A stretch of DNA of 64,000 nucleotides, taken from positions 25,383,554 to 25,447,553 of the forward strand of contig CM020619.1 in NCBI GenBank assembly GCA_009829735.1. The letters run 5' to 3'. Position numbers and translations under genes: made by a program. Below the pieces are notes generated by a model. The model searched no databases, was not told the origin of the DNA, and saw only the letters and a list, made by a program, of their open reading frames with translations. Shown here piece after piece: positions 12,248 to 22,734 of the stretch; position 1 is the first letter of the stretch, and every line of letters begins with the position of its first letter. This stretch comes from Pyropia yezoensis. Its lineage: Eukaryota > Rhodophyta > Bangiophyceae > Bangiales > Bangiaceae.

Positions 12248-13112
12248 GAGGCAGTTGCTCAAAGTGACAAATTTGCACGCAGAGTGACATTTGATCTCGC
12301 CACCCTTCCCCCCCCCCCGTCGAGTCCTACGACCCCTGTCGACCATGAAGAAGTGCACCCTGCGGGACGTGGGTCACACCGCTGTGCTCCTCAGACCTTG
12401 CGCTCTGTGCCCATGTGTTTTTTTCTGGAAAAAGATTGATCATTGGCCACGTATGGCCATCATCCATACAGAAGCAGAAGTACGCTCATGTCCGTCGCCC
12501 GCCCCATGATCTCCGCACCACCAGGCACCGAAGAGCAACACCACGCACCACGATACCTCCCTCTACCTATCCTGCTTCTGTTCGTCAAAAAAAAACCGGT
12601 GGGTATCGATTGTATGTTGCCCTGTGGAGCACTTCTTCACCACGAAGCAACTAAAAACTGTAGTTTTTGAGCCCCCCCCCTCATCGCCAAGAGAAGAACA
12701 GCAACCGGGCAGTAGCATGGCCCAAACTAAACCTCTGTGTCCCTGCGAGCTTGCAGGTACACAAAAACTGCTTTGCCGGTATCCCGATGTGCTCCCAGGG
12801 GCGGGGTTTTGCACACGCTGGGACCCCCCTGCCGCAGCGTGTGCCTATGAAAAAAAGTGGATCCTCACAGAACAGACCACCCCCCGCGAGCTCAGGACCC
12901 TCCGCGGAGTCCGTATGAGCAACCGGTGCCAAAAAGTTCAGTCAAACGACGCCCAGGACTGGGTGGGGATATGTGGATAGGAGACCTCATGTTCCTGTGC
13001 TCTCTCTTGTGTTTCAATGGGTAGGCACGGGCCTTGGGGCACGATGAAAGACATGACCTGTGCACTGTTGCGCATCCTGGATCGTAGGGACTCTGTAGAT
13101 TCTCTTCCATCC
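12248..13112 (+). repeat. Long inverted repeat, left arm (865 bp)
   Basis: Every position x in this arm pairs with position 26,335 minus x in the right arm. The arms look almost identical, including matching C/G runs of 11 and 9 bases. Only the outer and inner few dozen bases show substitutions. Short frames in one arm recur exactly, reversed, in the other. None has a recognisable domain. If transcribed through, this would give one long hairpin RNA. It may be a foldback element or a recent inverted duplication kept alike by gene conversion. Confidence 0.9.
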
Positions 13113-13222
13113 CCCTGCTCAGTGCCAGCTCCCAGCCAGAGTCAGTGAGTGAAGCAGGAAGCACACTATGAAGAGTACTGCCTGTACGGGGTGCATTTTA
13201 GCTGTTCAAGCCTCTCTCTGAT
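13113..13222. other. Spacer of the long inverted repeat
   Basis: About 110 bp of unpaired sequence between the two 865-bp arms. It would be the loop of the predicted hairpin. No gene or motif recognised. Confidence 0.8.
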
Positions 13223-14087
13223 GGATGGAAAGACATCTACAGAGTCCCAACACGCTAGGATGCGCAACAGTGCACAGGTCATGTCTTTCATCGTGCCCCA
13301 AGGCCCGTGCCTACCCATTGAAACACAAGAGAGAGCACAGGAACATGAGGTCTCCTATCCACATATCCCCACCCAGTCCTGGGCGTCGTTTGACTGAACT
13401 TTTTGGCACCGGTTGCTCATACGGACTCCGCGGAGGGTCCTGAGCTCGCGGGGGGTGGTCTGTTCTGTGAGGATCCACTTTTTTTCATAGGCACACGCTG
13501 CGGCAGGGGGGTCCCAGCGTGTGCAAAACCCCGCCCCTGGGAGCACATCGGGATACCGGCAAAGCAGTTTTTGTGTACCTGCAAGCTCGCAGGGACACAG
13601 AGGTTTAGTTTGGGCCATGCTACTGCCCGGTTGCTGTTCTTCTCTTGGCGATGAGGGGGGGGGCTCAAAAACTACAGTTTTTAGTTGCTTCGTGGTGAAG
13701 AAGTGCTCCACAGGGCAACATACAATCGATACCCACCGGTTTTTTTTTGACGAACAGAAGCAGGATAGGTAGAGGGAGGTATCGTGGTGCGTGGTGTTGC
13801 TCTTCGGTGCCTGGTGGTGCGGAGATCATGGGGCGGGCGACGGACATGAGCGTACTTCTGCTTCTGTATGGATGATGGCCATACGTGGCCAATGATCAAT
13901 CTTTTTCCAGAAAAAAACACATGGGCACAGAGCGCAAGGTCTGAGGAGCACAGCGGTGTGACCCACGTCCCGCAGGGTGCACTTCTTCATGGTCGACAGG
14001 GGTCGTAGGACTCGACGGGGGGGGGGGAAGGGTGGCGAGATCAAATGTCACTCTGCGTGCAAATTTGTCACTTTGCGCAACTGCCTC
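13223..14087 (-). repeat. Long inverted repeat, right arm (865 bp)
   Basis: Mirror of the arm at 12248-13112. Outside the arm, similarity stops at CTGCCTC at 14081-14087. A 14-bp palindrome, ATGTAACGTTACAT, lies just beyond at 14106-14119. Confidence 0.9.
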
Positions 14088-14349
14088 TAGACCTGGCATT
14101 CTTCCATGTAACGTTACATACCGAATAGTTTCGGCTTTCTTCCGATAGCCCACGTTGGTGGCTGTGCCCTCAGGGGTCCGCGCATCCCCGGAGCATACCC
14201 CGTACCCTGCTCAGGCGGTTTCTGTGGATATCTATCCCTGCACTCTCCTCATGGTAGATGGCTGAGAGCAGAGAGTGCATCCCCTCTGGCAGAGGGACCC
14301 CGGTCGATACGTGCCCATACGTGCATCCACAGCCCGCCAGACCTGTCCA

Positions 14350-16617
14350 TCACGCCCACCACTCGTCTGCCGCCTCCTGCTCTGCCGCAGCAGCCGCAGA
14401 GCGCCGGTAAGCGAGGTTGGGCGGCAAGTGGATATACCTCCTGACGGTGCCCGTGGAGACGCGTCCCGCGTGGCGAGCGTCGTCGTTAGCCGCTGCAGTA
14501 TCCATGTCCCTCGCCCACGACATGTGCTCCCTTCGGGTCTGGCGGACGGCCAGTGCCGCCACTCCCACCGACAGCGCCATGTAGGTGCACGTCACGCCAA
14601 TGGCCAAGCCAGACAGCAGGCGTACGCGGTAGCCAAGGCGGGCGGCCAGGAAGAGCGTCTCTGTTTGGAAGAGGGGCACCCGGTCGAGCCGCCGGTCGTG
14701 GCCTTTTTCTTCCACCTGGTGCAGCCTCGCCGACAGAACGATCCGCTCGGACGAGCCCCGCCAGCGCTGCCCGCCTGCCTCATTCACTGCCGCTTGAATG
14801 ACGCCGGCGGTGCTGACGCCGCCGGCGGCCCAGATAAAGAGGAAGGCCATCCAGTCCCGCCGCCCCCAGCGGGGGTTGGTGAGGACAAGAGCCACCAGCG
14901 CCACCGCCTCTGGGAGGATAACAATAATGGATAGGACAATGGCGGCGTTGGAGGCGGGCTCGACGGGCGCGTCCACACCCCACCTCGTCCTGTCGTACTG
15001 CTGGGATAGGCGCGCAACGTCGTTTTCCACTCGACTCGGCTCGGGCGACGAAAAGTAGCGGATCCATGGGAGGCGGAGAAAGGGCGGCGCATCGTCTTCG
15101 AGGCGAGGCGAGGATGAGTTGGATGGGTCTTCGAGCGCATTGACTTCGTGGGCACAAACCGAGAGGGCGCGGGCGAGGGCCACCTCTGCGGCGGCCGCCG
15201 GGTTGATCTCCCGCTCCGCGCGACCGACCAGCCACCCAGGCCGCGGCTGCGCGTGAGTGGCCTCGTCGCGCGTGGCGGAAAAGTTGCACAGCGGTAGTGG
15301 CTGTTCTTCGGCAGGAGGAGGATGGGGTGCCTCGTGCAGCGGGAGCGAGCCGTCTAAGTGGGCGTCAGGGTCAAACCGCCAGCTCACCCAGTGTTTGTGC
15401 TGTTTGTGTGCGTTGCCGGCTGCGGCAGAATCCAGGGACGGGGCCTCCGCCCAGGAGCCGCACAGGCGGTCAATGGAGGAGTCGTCCACAAACGACGAAT
15501 GCGGGGGGGCGCACAGGATGTAGTTGACCGCCTGGAGCCAGGTGCTCACCGCCGCATCGGTCGCGGTAGACGTGTTGCCCATGTCCACAAAGCGATCCCC
15601 CCTGTCCCAAGGGGAACCCAGCGGATAGGTACGCCGAGAGGGCGACCCGACAGTGAAAATGATGCTCAGAGCATCCAGGAAAAAGGCTGCCCGCAGTCGC
15701 CAAGACGGCACGCCAGCAGTGGCAGCTGCCGACAGGCGCGACGGCCGGACGAGCGCCGCCCGGCCTAGCGACAGCAGGTCCGCGTCCCCAATGCTCACGT
15801 GCCGTCGAGTCTCACTGTACACGCCAACCCCGTCGGGCGGGTTGTAAGCCAGCAGGCCCAGATGAGTGTCATTGTAGTAGTCTTGACCACGGGCGCCCAG
15901 GACGTTGACCGCACTCATATCCCAGCACAAGCGCGTGCGACAAAAGCCGACGGTGACACGAGACACGGCGGCCACATCGTACGTGCCCACTACCCGGTGG
16001 ACGGAGCCACCCATGGAGTTGCGCTGAAGAGTGAGTAACCTCAGCACCGACGCTTCCTCTAGCAGCCGTTCGGTGCCTCCTGCGGGCATCCTCGCGGGGG
16101 GCAGCAGTTTGATCGCCTCATCATGGACGTAGCGGCCCTCGGGCGCGGCAGTGCCCAGCCCAAGGACCAAGTTCCACACGTCCCAGATGGATTCGGGGAC
16201 AACCGACAGGACCGGCCCGGTCGGCCCTATCGACACGGCTTGCACGCGTCCATGGGTCGACGTCTGGGTGGTCTGGGTGGTCGTGTCCACCACGGGGGAC
16301 CAGCACGCCCCCTCCCCGACGGGCACGGCCATGGGCTCCCCCCCGAGAGGCGGACGGAGGAAGAAGCCGCGGACGCCCCCAACGACACCCGGCGCGGCCG
16401 TGTCGCACTGGAGGCCGGGGAGGAGGTGGAAGCGGCCGAGAGAGGTGTTGGCAGGCGCGGGGAAAGGGGCCACGGGGGGCGCCCTCTCGGGCAGCCCCCC
16501 CGCCGGCCTGGCCACACCGAGGGCGGGGAAGAGCAGCACGCAGCAGGTCAGCCACCCGCAGCACAGCGCCACCCCCCGCTGCGGGGGGCACCAGAACGAC
16601 GCAGCGACACGCGCCAT
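14350..16617 (-). CDS. Orphan secreted/membrane protein with signal peptide and C-terminal membrane segments
   Basis: I do not recognise this family. The ATG at 16617 gives 755 residues and is preferred because the protein then opens with a signal peptide: basic start, then the hydrophobic core VALCCGWLTCCVLLFPALGVA. An upstream in-frame extension to 16782 would be proline-rich and would bury it. A long region follows that looks extracellular, with several N-glycosylation sequons (NTS, NDT, NTS, NFS, NSS) and scattered cysteines. Near the C-terminus are about three hydrophobic segments, around IVLSIIVILPEAVALVALVL, MAFLFIWAAGGVSTAGVI and LSGLAIGVTCTYMALSVGV, then a basic cytoplasmic tail with an Ala-rich end. 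The architecture suggests a surface protein, but no function can be named. The frame is long, uninterrupted and has sensible topology, so I believe it is real. Confidence 0.7.
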   Translation of the reverse strand: MARVAASFWCPPQRGVALCCGWLTCCVLLFPALGVARPAGGLPERAPPVAPFPAPANTSLGRFHLLPGLQCDTAAPGVVGGVRGFFLRPPLGGEPMAVPVGEGACWSPVVDTTTQTTQTSTHGRVQAVSIGPTGPVLSVVPESIWDVWNLVLGLGTAAPEGRYVHDEAIKLLPPARMPAGGTERLLEEASVLRLLTLQRNSMGGSVHRVVGTYDVAAVSRVTVGFCRTRLCWDMSAVNVLGARGQDYYNDTHLGLLAYNPPDGVGVYSETRRHVSIGDADLLSLGRAALVRPSRLSAAATAGVPSWRLRAAFFLDALSIIFTVGSPSRRTYPLGSPWDRGDRFVDMGNTSTATDAAVSTWLQAVNYILCAPPHSSFVDDSSIDRLCGSWAEAPSLDSAAAGNAHKQHKHWVSWRFDPDAHLDGSLPLHEAPHPPPAEEQPLPLCNFSATRDEATHAQPRPGWLVGRAEREINPAAAAEVALARALSVCAHEVNALEDPSNSSSPRLEDDAPPFLRLPWIRYFSSPEPSRVENDVARLSQQYDRTRWGVDAPVEPASNAAIVLSIIVILPEAVALVALVLTNPRWGRRDWMAFLFIWAAGGVSTAGVIQAAVNEAGGQRWRGSSERIVLSARLHQVEEKGHDRRLDRVPLFQTETLFLAARLGYRVRLLSGLAIGVTCTYMALSVGVAALAVRQTRREHMSWARDMDTAAANDDARHAGRVSTGTVRRYIHLPPNLAYRRSAAAAAEQEAADEWWA

Positions 16618-18332
16618 GACCAGCGTGTAGAGGGGGGGGTGGAGGGGCGATAGCCTCGCTGCGCGCCGTACGGCACTGTCGGGCGGGCCCGCTGGGCGTC
16701 CAACGGGAGGTGGCCGACCCGCGCCTTGTACACCCCGCACCCCGAGCGTGCGGCGCAACGAACCCCCCCCCTCCCGCCGCAAGGCGATGCTGACTGGTGG
16801 GCCCTCCCTGAGGAGGTCCTTTGGGGGGAGACGAGACCCACTGAGTCTCCCTTCCCCCCCTCCCCCCAGTCTGTTTTTCTCCTATTTTTTCCGCACGGTG
16901 CCCCAAATCGGGGGCCCAGCGGGAGGGGGGAACGGCCGCCCCCGTCCCTGCTGGGGCCCCGGCCAGCGGGCTGGGGGGGAGGAGAGAGGCGGATGCCAAA
17001 GGGGACGAGTCTGAGACCAGCCTGTACCCATCCCCCCCTACCTGCCCCGCCTGTGCGGAAGTGAGGATGACTGACGGCAGAGGGGGCGCACCTACGGACG
17101 CAACAACTCCCAACCCACATGGACTTGTACTGTACCGTACGTACATACATGCATACGCAAGCTGACCTACCGACGGCTACAGGCGGCAAAAACCGCGTAG
17201 TAGTGCCTATCGTAGCGGTGGCGGGTGTGTGTCCGCCGCGGGGCCTGCGGGTTTGGGGCCCGCCCTGCTCCGCACGCGCGCCGCCAGCGCCGTGACTGGT
17301 CCCTTGCAGGGAGGCCACCAACCAGAGGAGGGGGCGGAAGCCCGACCACGGGAGGCTGCAGTACTGAATGTAGGGGGTACATATGGCCGAGACGCACGGG
17401 GGGGTCATCTCGGGGAGGAACCGCCCCTCCGCCCGCGCCTCAGGGCGGGACCACCCACAAGCGGGGAGGGCTGCCAGCACACACACCTTACAATGGGGGG
17501 CACGCCGCCCAGCAGGGCCAGTCGCCCGTCGGCGCCGGCGTCACCGGCTCGCCGGCAGTCGGGTGCGTGACGGGAGGGGGGGGTGGGGTGCCCTCATGGC
17601 TATGATAGACATCATGTTATCATGATGACCGCGGTACACGTTCTCCCCCTCCACGACAGCCGACCAGCGGGGTGCCAGGCAGGGTAGGTCCAGCGCATTG
17701 TCGCAGATCGAGGTGTCAGAGCATGTCAATTACTGTACAATTCATCATCGTCTGCGACAATTCGTCACCCGTGAGCCTTCTATTCCCTCTTTTTTGTTTT
17801 TGGATTGCAGTCGCCCACCTCCGAAACCATCGCGCCCCTTGGCAAGGACGCGCAACGCCGCGCCCGTTGCCGCGCCTGTCTCCCGCTGCGGCGTGTGCCC
17901 GCCCGCCCGACGGGCGCCTGCCGGGCGTCCCCCGTCAGGGACACACCGCCATGGCCTGCAGGGCCCGCGGCGTGGGGCTCTTCCCTGAGTGTTACCGCGG
18001 CCCGCCCATGGCACTCCTCGTTGGTGGTTGACGCGGCCGACGGCCTGCGCGTCCTGCACAGCCAGAGGCCGTTCTCCTTGGCGAGACAGGGGCCGACGCC
18101 AGGCGGGCGTGCGGCTGCTCCGCTACTGGGACGGCAGGTGGCTGCAGAGGTGGATGTCATTGGCCGGCTTGGTACTGGTGAGGGTGTGGCGCAGCAGCTG
18201 GCGCTGCGATCGGCTGCGTTTTGCCTCTTCCCCCCACGACCCCTGGGCACCATCATCTTCATTTCACCTTTCCCCCCCTACTCCCCCCCTCTTCCGCCTG
18301 CCCTCCCCCTGCCCCCTTGAGCTTTTTTTACC
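16618..18332. promoter_or_regulatory. Shared upstream region of two divergent genes
   Basis: This 1.7-kb stretch separates the start of the orphan membrane protein gene (-) from that of the NADPH oxidase gene (+), so it must hold both promoters and 5' leaders. A CATCATG...CATGATG hairpin lies at about 17,610-17,627 and an AT-richer patch at 17,720-17,800. Open frames within are GC-driven. A 5'-leader intron cannot be excluded. Confidence 0.45.
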
Positions 18333-20813
18333 ATGGACCAGACCTTTACGAACATTGGTCGAGCCGAGGAGGTGGACCTGGCCGCCGCGGCGGGCAAGTC
18401 GAGCCGCTTCCGACTCGTCGCCGCCCGTCTCGAGTGCTACCTCAGCCACTATGGGGCGGCGCTGACGTGGGCAGCGGTGCTCCTGTGCGGCAACTTTGTA
18501 TTCTTTGCCCGCGCCGCCATTGCCGAGTACTTTCGGCAGGCCGGCGCCGCGCCGTGGCGGCGGACGTGGATCCCGCTGGCGCGCGGCGCGGGGGCGCTGC
18601 TCAACCTCAACTCGGCAGTGGTGCTGCTACCGGCAGTGCGGGTGCTGGTCGACTACCTGCGGCAGAGCAGTGTCAACCTGGTGCTGCCGCTGGACCACGC
18701 GATGCCCTTTTTTCACAAGGTCGTTGCGTGCGTGCTGCTCGGCGCGGGCACCTTTCACGGCCTCGTGCAGACGGCGGCGCTGGCAACCGCCCCCGCCGCT
18801 CACCCCATGGCGGGGCTCCTCTACACCACGGGGTGGCTGCTGGTGCTGGCGGTGGCGGCCATGCTCACCACCGCGTGGAGCCGTTGCCGGCAGCGCTACT
18901 TTGAGCTCTTCCAGGCCACCCACGCCCTCGGCGGCTTGACCTACTATGCCGCTCTCCTTCCGCATGGCATGCACCGTGGCCGGCACGTGACGTGGATGTG
19001 GGTGGCGGGACCGTTGTTGCTCTACGCTCTCGATCGGCTGGTGCTGCGCAACAGCCACAGCCGGCGGGTGCTGGTCACTCTCGACCGCACCCACACCGAG
19101 GTGGTGTGTAACGGGACGGTGCTCAAGCTGGCCATTGACACCCCCTTTCCCTTTCGGCCGGGCCAGTACGTGCGCATCCGCGTGCCGTCCATGAGTCGCC
19201 AGTGGCACCCGTTTACGATTGCAAGTGCGCCGCACGAAGCACAGCTGCTGCTATACATCCGTCGCCACGGGGAGGGCCAGTGGACGGCGCGGCTGCATGA
19301 CCTGGTGGCGGGCCTGAGCGACCGCCACAGGGGCGGTGGTGGCGGTGGCCTCGAAATCCTGATTGAGGGCCCGTTTGGCGCGCCCTCGGAGCATGTGGGC
19401 CAGTTTGAGCACGTGGTCCTCTTTGCAGGCGGCGTCGGCGCCACTGTCTACGTGTCGGTAGTCAAGGCCATCCACCACTTCATGGAGGGCCAACGGGCGA
19501 CGGTCAAGGCAGAGGCGGCGGCTGCCGCCACCGCTGCCGCTGCCGCCGCCGGGCCGAGCGCAACCCCATGGGGGCAGGGGGGGCGGCGTCCAGCGGGCGG
19601 CTGCTCCCCCGCCCGACCAGGTCGGCTGGCAGCTGGCGGGGTGGGGCGGCCGCCCGCGCACCTGTTGACCACCCCCTCCCGACGGGGCGGCGGGGCAGCC
19701 CGCCACGGCGTGCCCGCTGACGGTGACGACAGCCCGTGGCATCCGTCGCTTCGCAACGACGAGGGCGGCCATGGCTGGGGGGACTCCCCGTCCAGCGGTG
19801 GCGTCAGCGGCGGCGGCGGCCCCGACATTTCGCCGACACAGGCGCGGCTGTACCTACTGCTCTACAGCGTGACGCTCAATTTGGCGCTCTTGTGGGCGCT
19901 CCTGCTGCGGGTGCTGCTGCTTGCCGTCTCGTACGCCATTTCCATTGACTCGACTGACGCTTCCTACCGTCCCGTCATGTTGCCCTTTACCAGCGTGGGG
20001 ATGGTGGCGGTGGACACCCTCCTCGCGGGTGCCATTCTTGCCACCCTCCTCCTGTCGGTGGCGGTGGAGGCGTCCCTCATGGGCTTGGTGGCCACCTTTC
20101 GACCCGCCTCTAAGGGCCTTCCTCTTGCGGCGCTCCTTGCCTCTGCCACCATTGCGACGGCCATTGATGGGGCGGTGCTGGCGGGGGTGCGGCCGCCCGG
20201 TGGGGATGGCCCCTCCTCCCGCCTTGCGTGGGAGGTAACCAACCTCGCCAACGGAGCAGTACTGGCGGTGAGCCTCGCCGCCCGTCTCGCCCGCGTCATT
20301 GGCGGTCGTGTCGCGCTGGCGACTCACAGGGGCAACCGGGCGGCGCACCTGAAGAGTGTGGACTTCTTTTGGACTGCCCCCTCCGCCGCGGACGATGCGT
20401 GGGTGATGCACGAGCTCGACCGTGCCATTCTCCGCTCCACTCCCGTCTCACTTCACCGCTTTCTCACTCGTCATAAGGGGGTGTTTGTCACTCGCGCGTG
20501 GCCGACGAAGAAGTTGGTCACGACGCTCGGCCGGCCCGACATTGAGGCCGAGCTCCGCACGCTCGTCGCGGGGCTCCCGTCAGGCTCGACGGCGGGCGTG
20601 TTCTTTTGTGGGCCCTCTGTGATGGGCGAGAGCATCCGCCGGGCGGTGATGGTTGTCACGTCTGAGAGCCTCGTGGCGGCCATGTCTACCTCGGAGGCGC
20701 CGTCGGCGCTGGTGCGCCTGCTGGCCGCGCGCTCCCCGGGGGGGGGGGGGAGGGGTTCCGGAGGATATGGCCGCAATGTTCGCCTCATCTTTCGGCAGGA
20801 GGTGTTTCTGTAA
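18333..20813 (+). CDS. NADPH oxidase / ferric reductase family protein with extra membrane block
   Basis: This 826-residue flavocytochrome should pass electrons from NADPH through FAD and two haems across a membrane, to oxygen (NOX/RBOH) or ferric iron (FRE/FRO). The N-terminal haem domain has paired histidines H128/H142 and H197/H211. Both pairs are spaced H-x13-H, the ferric reductase pattern; NOX2 has 13 and 12. FAD contacts are PGQYVRI (about 276) and HPFTIASAP (292). NADPH contacts are GPFGAPSEH and FAGGVGAT (about 364) and the late FFCGP (about 759), with the typical ending RLIFRQEVFL. Between the two NADPH motifs sit a low-complexity linker and a hydrophobic block (about 506-625) predicting about four more membrane segments. 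A prolongation between NADPH-binding motifs was described for Chondrus and Porphyra NOX proteins. No EF-hands. The ATG at 18333 is the first in frame. Substrate is unsettled. Confidence 0.85.
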   Translation: MDQTFTNIGRAEEVDLAAAAGKSSRFRLVAARLECYLSHYGAALTWAAVLLCGNFVFFARAAIAEYFRQAGAAPWRRTWIPLARGAGALLNLNSAVVLLPAVRVLVDYLRQSSVNLVLPLDHAMPFFHKVVACVLLGAGTFHGLVQTAALATAPAAHPMAGLLYTTGWLLVLAVAAMLTTAWSRCRQRYFELFQATHALGGLTYYAALLPHGMHRGRHVTWMWVAGPLLLYALDRLVLRNSHSRRVLVTLDRTHTEVVCNGTVLKLAIDTPFPFRPGQYVRIRVPSMSRQWHPFTIASAPHEAQLLLYIRRHGEGQWTARLHDLVAGLSDRHRGGGGGGLEILIEGPFGAPSEHVGQFEHVVLFAGGVGATVYVSVVKAIHHFMEGQRATVKAEAAAAATAAAAAAGPSATPWGQGGRRPAGGCSPARPGRLAAGGVGRPPAHLLTTPSRRGGGAARHGVPADGDDSPWHPSLRNDEGGHGWGDSPSSGGVSGGGGPDISPTQARLYLLLYSVTLNLALLWALLLRVLLLAVSYAISIDSTDASYRPVMLPFTSVGMVAVDTLLAGAILATLLLSVAVEASLMGLVATFRPASKGLPLAALLASATIATAIDGAVLAGVRPPGGDGPSSRLAWEVTNLANGAVLAVSLAARLARVIGGRVALATHRGNRAAHLKSVDFFWTAPSAADDAWVMHELDRAILRSTPVSLHRFLTRHKGVFVTRAWPTKKLVTTLGRPDIEAELRTLVAGLPSGSTAGVFFCGPSVMGESIRRAVMVVTSESLVAAMSTSEAPSALVRLLAARSPGGGGRGSGGYGRNVRLIFRQEVFL

Positions 20814-21237
20814 GGAGCAGACGGGAGCTGCGCTCTAGCCGCAGGAAGCCTCCCTCCATGCCCCTGCTGACCACGCCCGTCCAAGCACGCCCGTGGGTGA
20901 CCCTCCTGTGCGCTCCGTGGCGGTCTTTGACCACTGCCATGGCGCGGCGGACGCCAGTGTTGCCCCGACCGGACGACCACTACAGAGAGGACAGCACGAG
21001 GGGAGCACCGCCACTATGGCTTCCGCCATCGACCTTGCCGTGGCAGCGGCGGCATATCTGTTCGCCAGCGATGCCACCACGAGCTGGTACGGCATCGGCC
21101 GCGTTCCCCTGGTGTCGGTGGGCGGACCCATTCGATGAGCTGGACGGAGCCCTGGGGTGGACGCGACTCCCAATGTCCAGCAGAAGGAAGCGGCAAACAC
21201 TACGTCAAATGGGCCTGTCCCAGCAGAACAACACTTT
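20814..21237. other. Convergent intergenic region
   Basis: About 420 bp between the 3' ends of the oxidase gene (+) and the PNO1 gene (-). It should hold both 3' ends. No separate gene seen. Confidence 0.5.
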
Positions 21238-22205
21238 CTAGAAACGCTCATTGAGGCGTGCTGCCACGTTCTTCAACTTGTTGTACACCTTGCCCGGTGG
21301 CGCGCCCAGGATGAGGCTCACCACCGCGTTGCGCGCCAGCCGGATGTTAGCAAACGACCCCAAGATGTGGATCTTGGTGTCCGCCACGACCAACCGCGTC
21401 TTGGTAGCGTTCTCAATCGCGTACTTGGTCCGCCCATCCTTGCCCGCAATGCGGCCAATGGCGCGGGACTGGTGGTCCCCCTTAAGCATCCGCACGTCGC
21501 CCACCTCAAAGGTCTCCAAGTACAGGTCGTCAAGGCGAATGAGTGCAATCGCGTCGGCGATGGAGAAGCCGAGAATGAAGCCGCGGACAAAGTCGGCCCC
21601 TTTTTGGAGAGCGCCCGCGTCCTCGGTGTAGGGGGAGGTCTTCAGTTCCACCGTGCGCGAGCGGGTGTTCATCCGCACCTGCAGCTTGAGCTGCTGCACC
21701 AGCGGCTCGTATATAGACATCCACTGGGCCTGTAGAGGGGAGTAGCGGTGAGGGGGGACGGGGATCTTGCGGAAGCTCGCGCGGCCACGCTGTAGTCCAT
21801 ACACCAAAGCAGATACAGCCGGCGCGAAGAGAACATAACCCACAAGCGTGGCACGAATAACCAACAGACGAGAGAGAGCGTCAGAATCACTAGTACACAA
21901 GGGAGCGAACTAAAATAAGGGGTCCAGTCACACGAGACAGAAGTCGCAGAGTTTCCAAACAGGTTGCACCCACAACATACCGGCAGTGCCTTGCCAGACA
22001 AGGCGGGAAACTGGGGCTTTGGTGGCAGCGCCACGGTGTTGATGGCACTCGGGGGGCCAACAGCGCCGGAAGCATTAGCAGCATCAGCACCAGAGGGACC
22101 TGCCGACGAAGGGGCACCTGCTGAGGCGCCCCCCGCAGCACCGCCGCCGCTGCTGGTCGACACGGCTCGGCGGGGAGGGCCCGAAGACGCAAGGACGTCC
22201 TCCAT
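21238..22205 (-). CDS. PNO1: PNO1/Dim2 KH-domain ribosome assembly factor, one intron
   Basis: PNO1 (Dim2) binds pre-18S rRNA, recruits the Dim1 dimethylase and stays with the 40S precursor from nucleolus to cytoplasm. Exon 1 (22205-21981) encodes 75 residues, mostly a disordered Gly/Ser/Ala N-terminus. Exon 2 (21789-21238) encodes 183 residues. The spliced protein is 258 residues, close to human (252) and yeast (274) lengths. The diagnostic opening FRKIPVPPHRYSPLQAQWM lies just after the splice. The late part shows the KH repeat region, with LKGDHQSRAIGRIAGKDGRT, IHILGSFANIRLAR and LILGAPPGKVY. It is head-to-head with the DDX31 gene, another ribosome assembly factor. Confidence 0.92.
21790..21980 (-). 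other. Spliceosomal intron of PNO1
   Basis: On the minus strand the 191-bp intron begins GTATGTTGTG at 21980 and ends ACTACAG at 21790, in phase 0. Reading through it would break the conserved domain from its N-terminus, whereas removing it gives a normal-length PNO1. It is less GC-rich than its exons. Confidence 0.85.
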
Positions 22206-22734
22206 GGCCAAGCGCAGAGGAGCAGAGAGCGCAAGCCGCAACAAAACAAAAAGAAGAGACCTGGCGGCGAGTCGGGGTCGACAGGCGCGGCGTGTAGGCG
22301 GTCGACTCGTCCGAAGAAGAAAGCGGTGGCGCTGGCGACTCTGTCGCGGAGTCGGCGAGCGTGCAGCCGCAGAGCTGGCTGCGGTGCGCCGACGGCGTCC
22401 GCGAATAGGAATACTTCAAACAAGACAATGTAATTGACAGTTAAACAGCCTTGTTTTAACACTCGAGTGGTACGCTAACACAAGATGTTCTCGTGTACTT
22501 AACTATTGAGCATGCAGTGTTGATCCTCACTTCGTAGCCACCGTCGTCGCAACCGGAAGACCTGCGAAGGTCCCCCTCGTGGTCCATTTTCGCCCCCATC
22601 TCCTTCCCTTCGCCTGATTGCAGGCTGGCACTAGCTGGTAACCTCCCCTCCCCTTATCTATTGTCGACGGCGACCCGCCGTCACTTCTCTTCTGTTCTTT
22701 CTCTCTCCCTTCCCCACCCTCCCGTCCCCCAGTT
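22206..22734. promoter_or_regulatory. Bidirectional promoter region of PNO1 and DDX31
   Basis: Only 529 bp separate the divergent start codons of two ribosome biogenesis genes. A lower-GC section at about 22,430-22,530 sits in the middle, as expected for a nucleosome-poor core promoter. No specific factor site is recognised. Co-regulation is inference from position and function. Confidence 0.5.

Noticed and set aside
12291-14044. Paired identical small frames in the long inverted repeat
   Set aside because: They are identical because the DNA arms are identical. No domain and no codon signal, so the repeat is the real feature.
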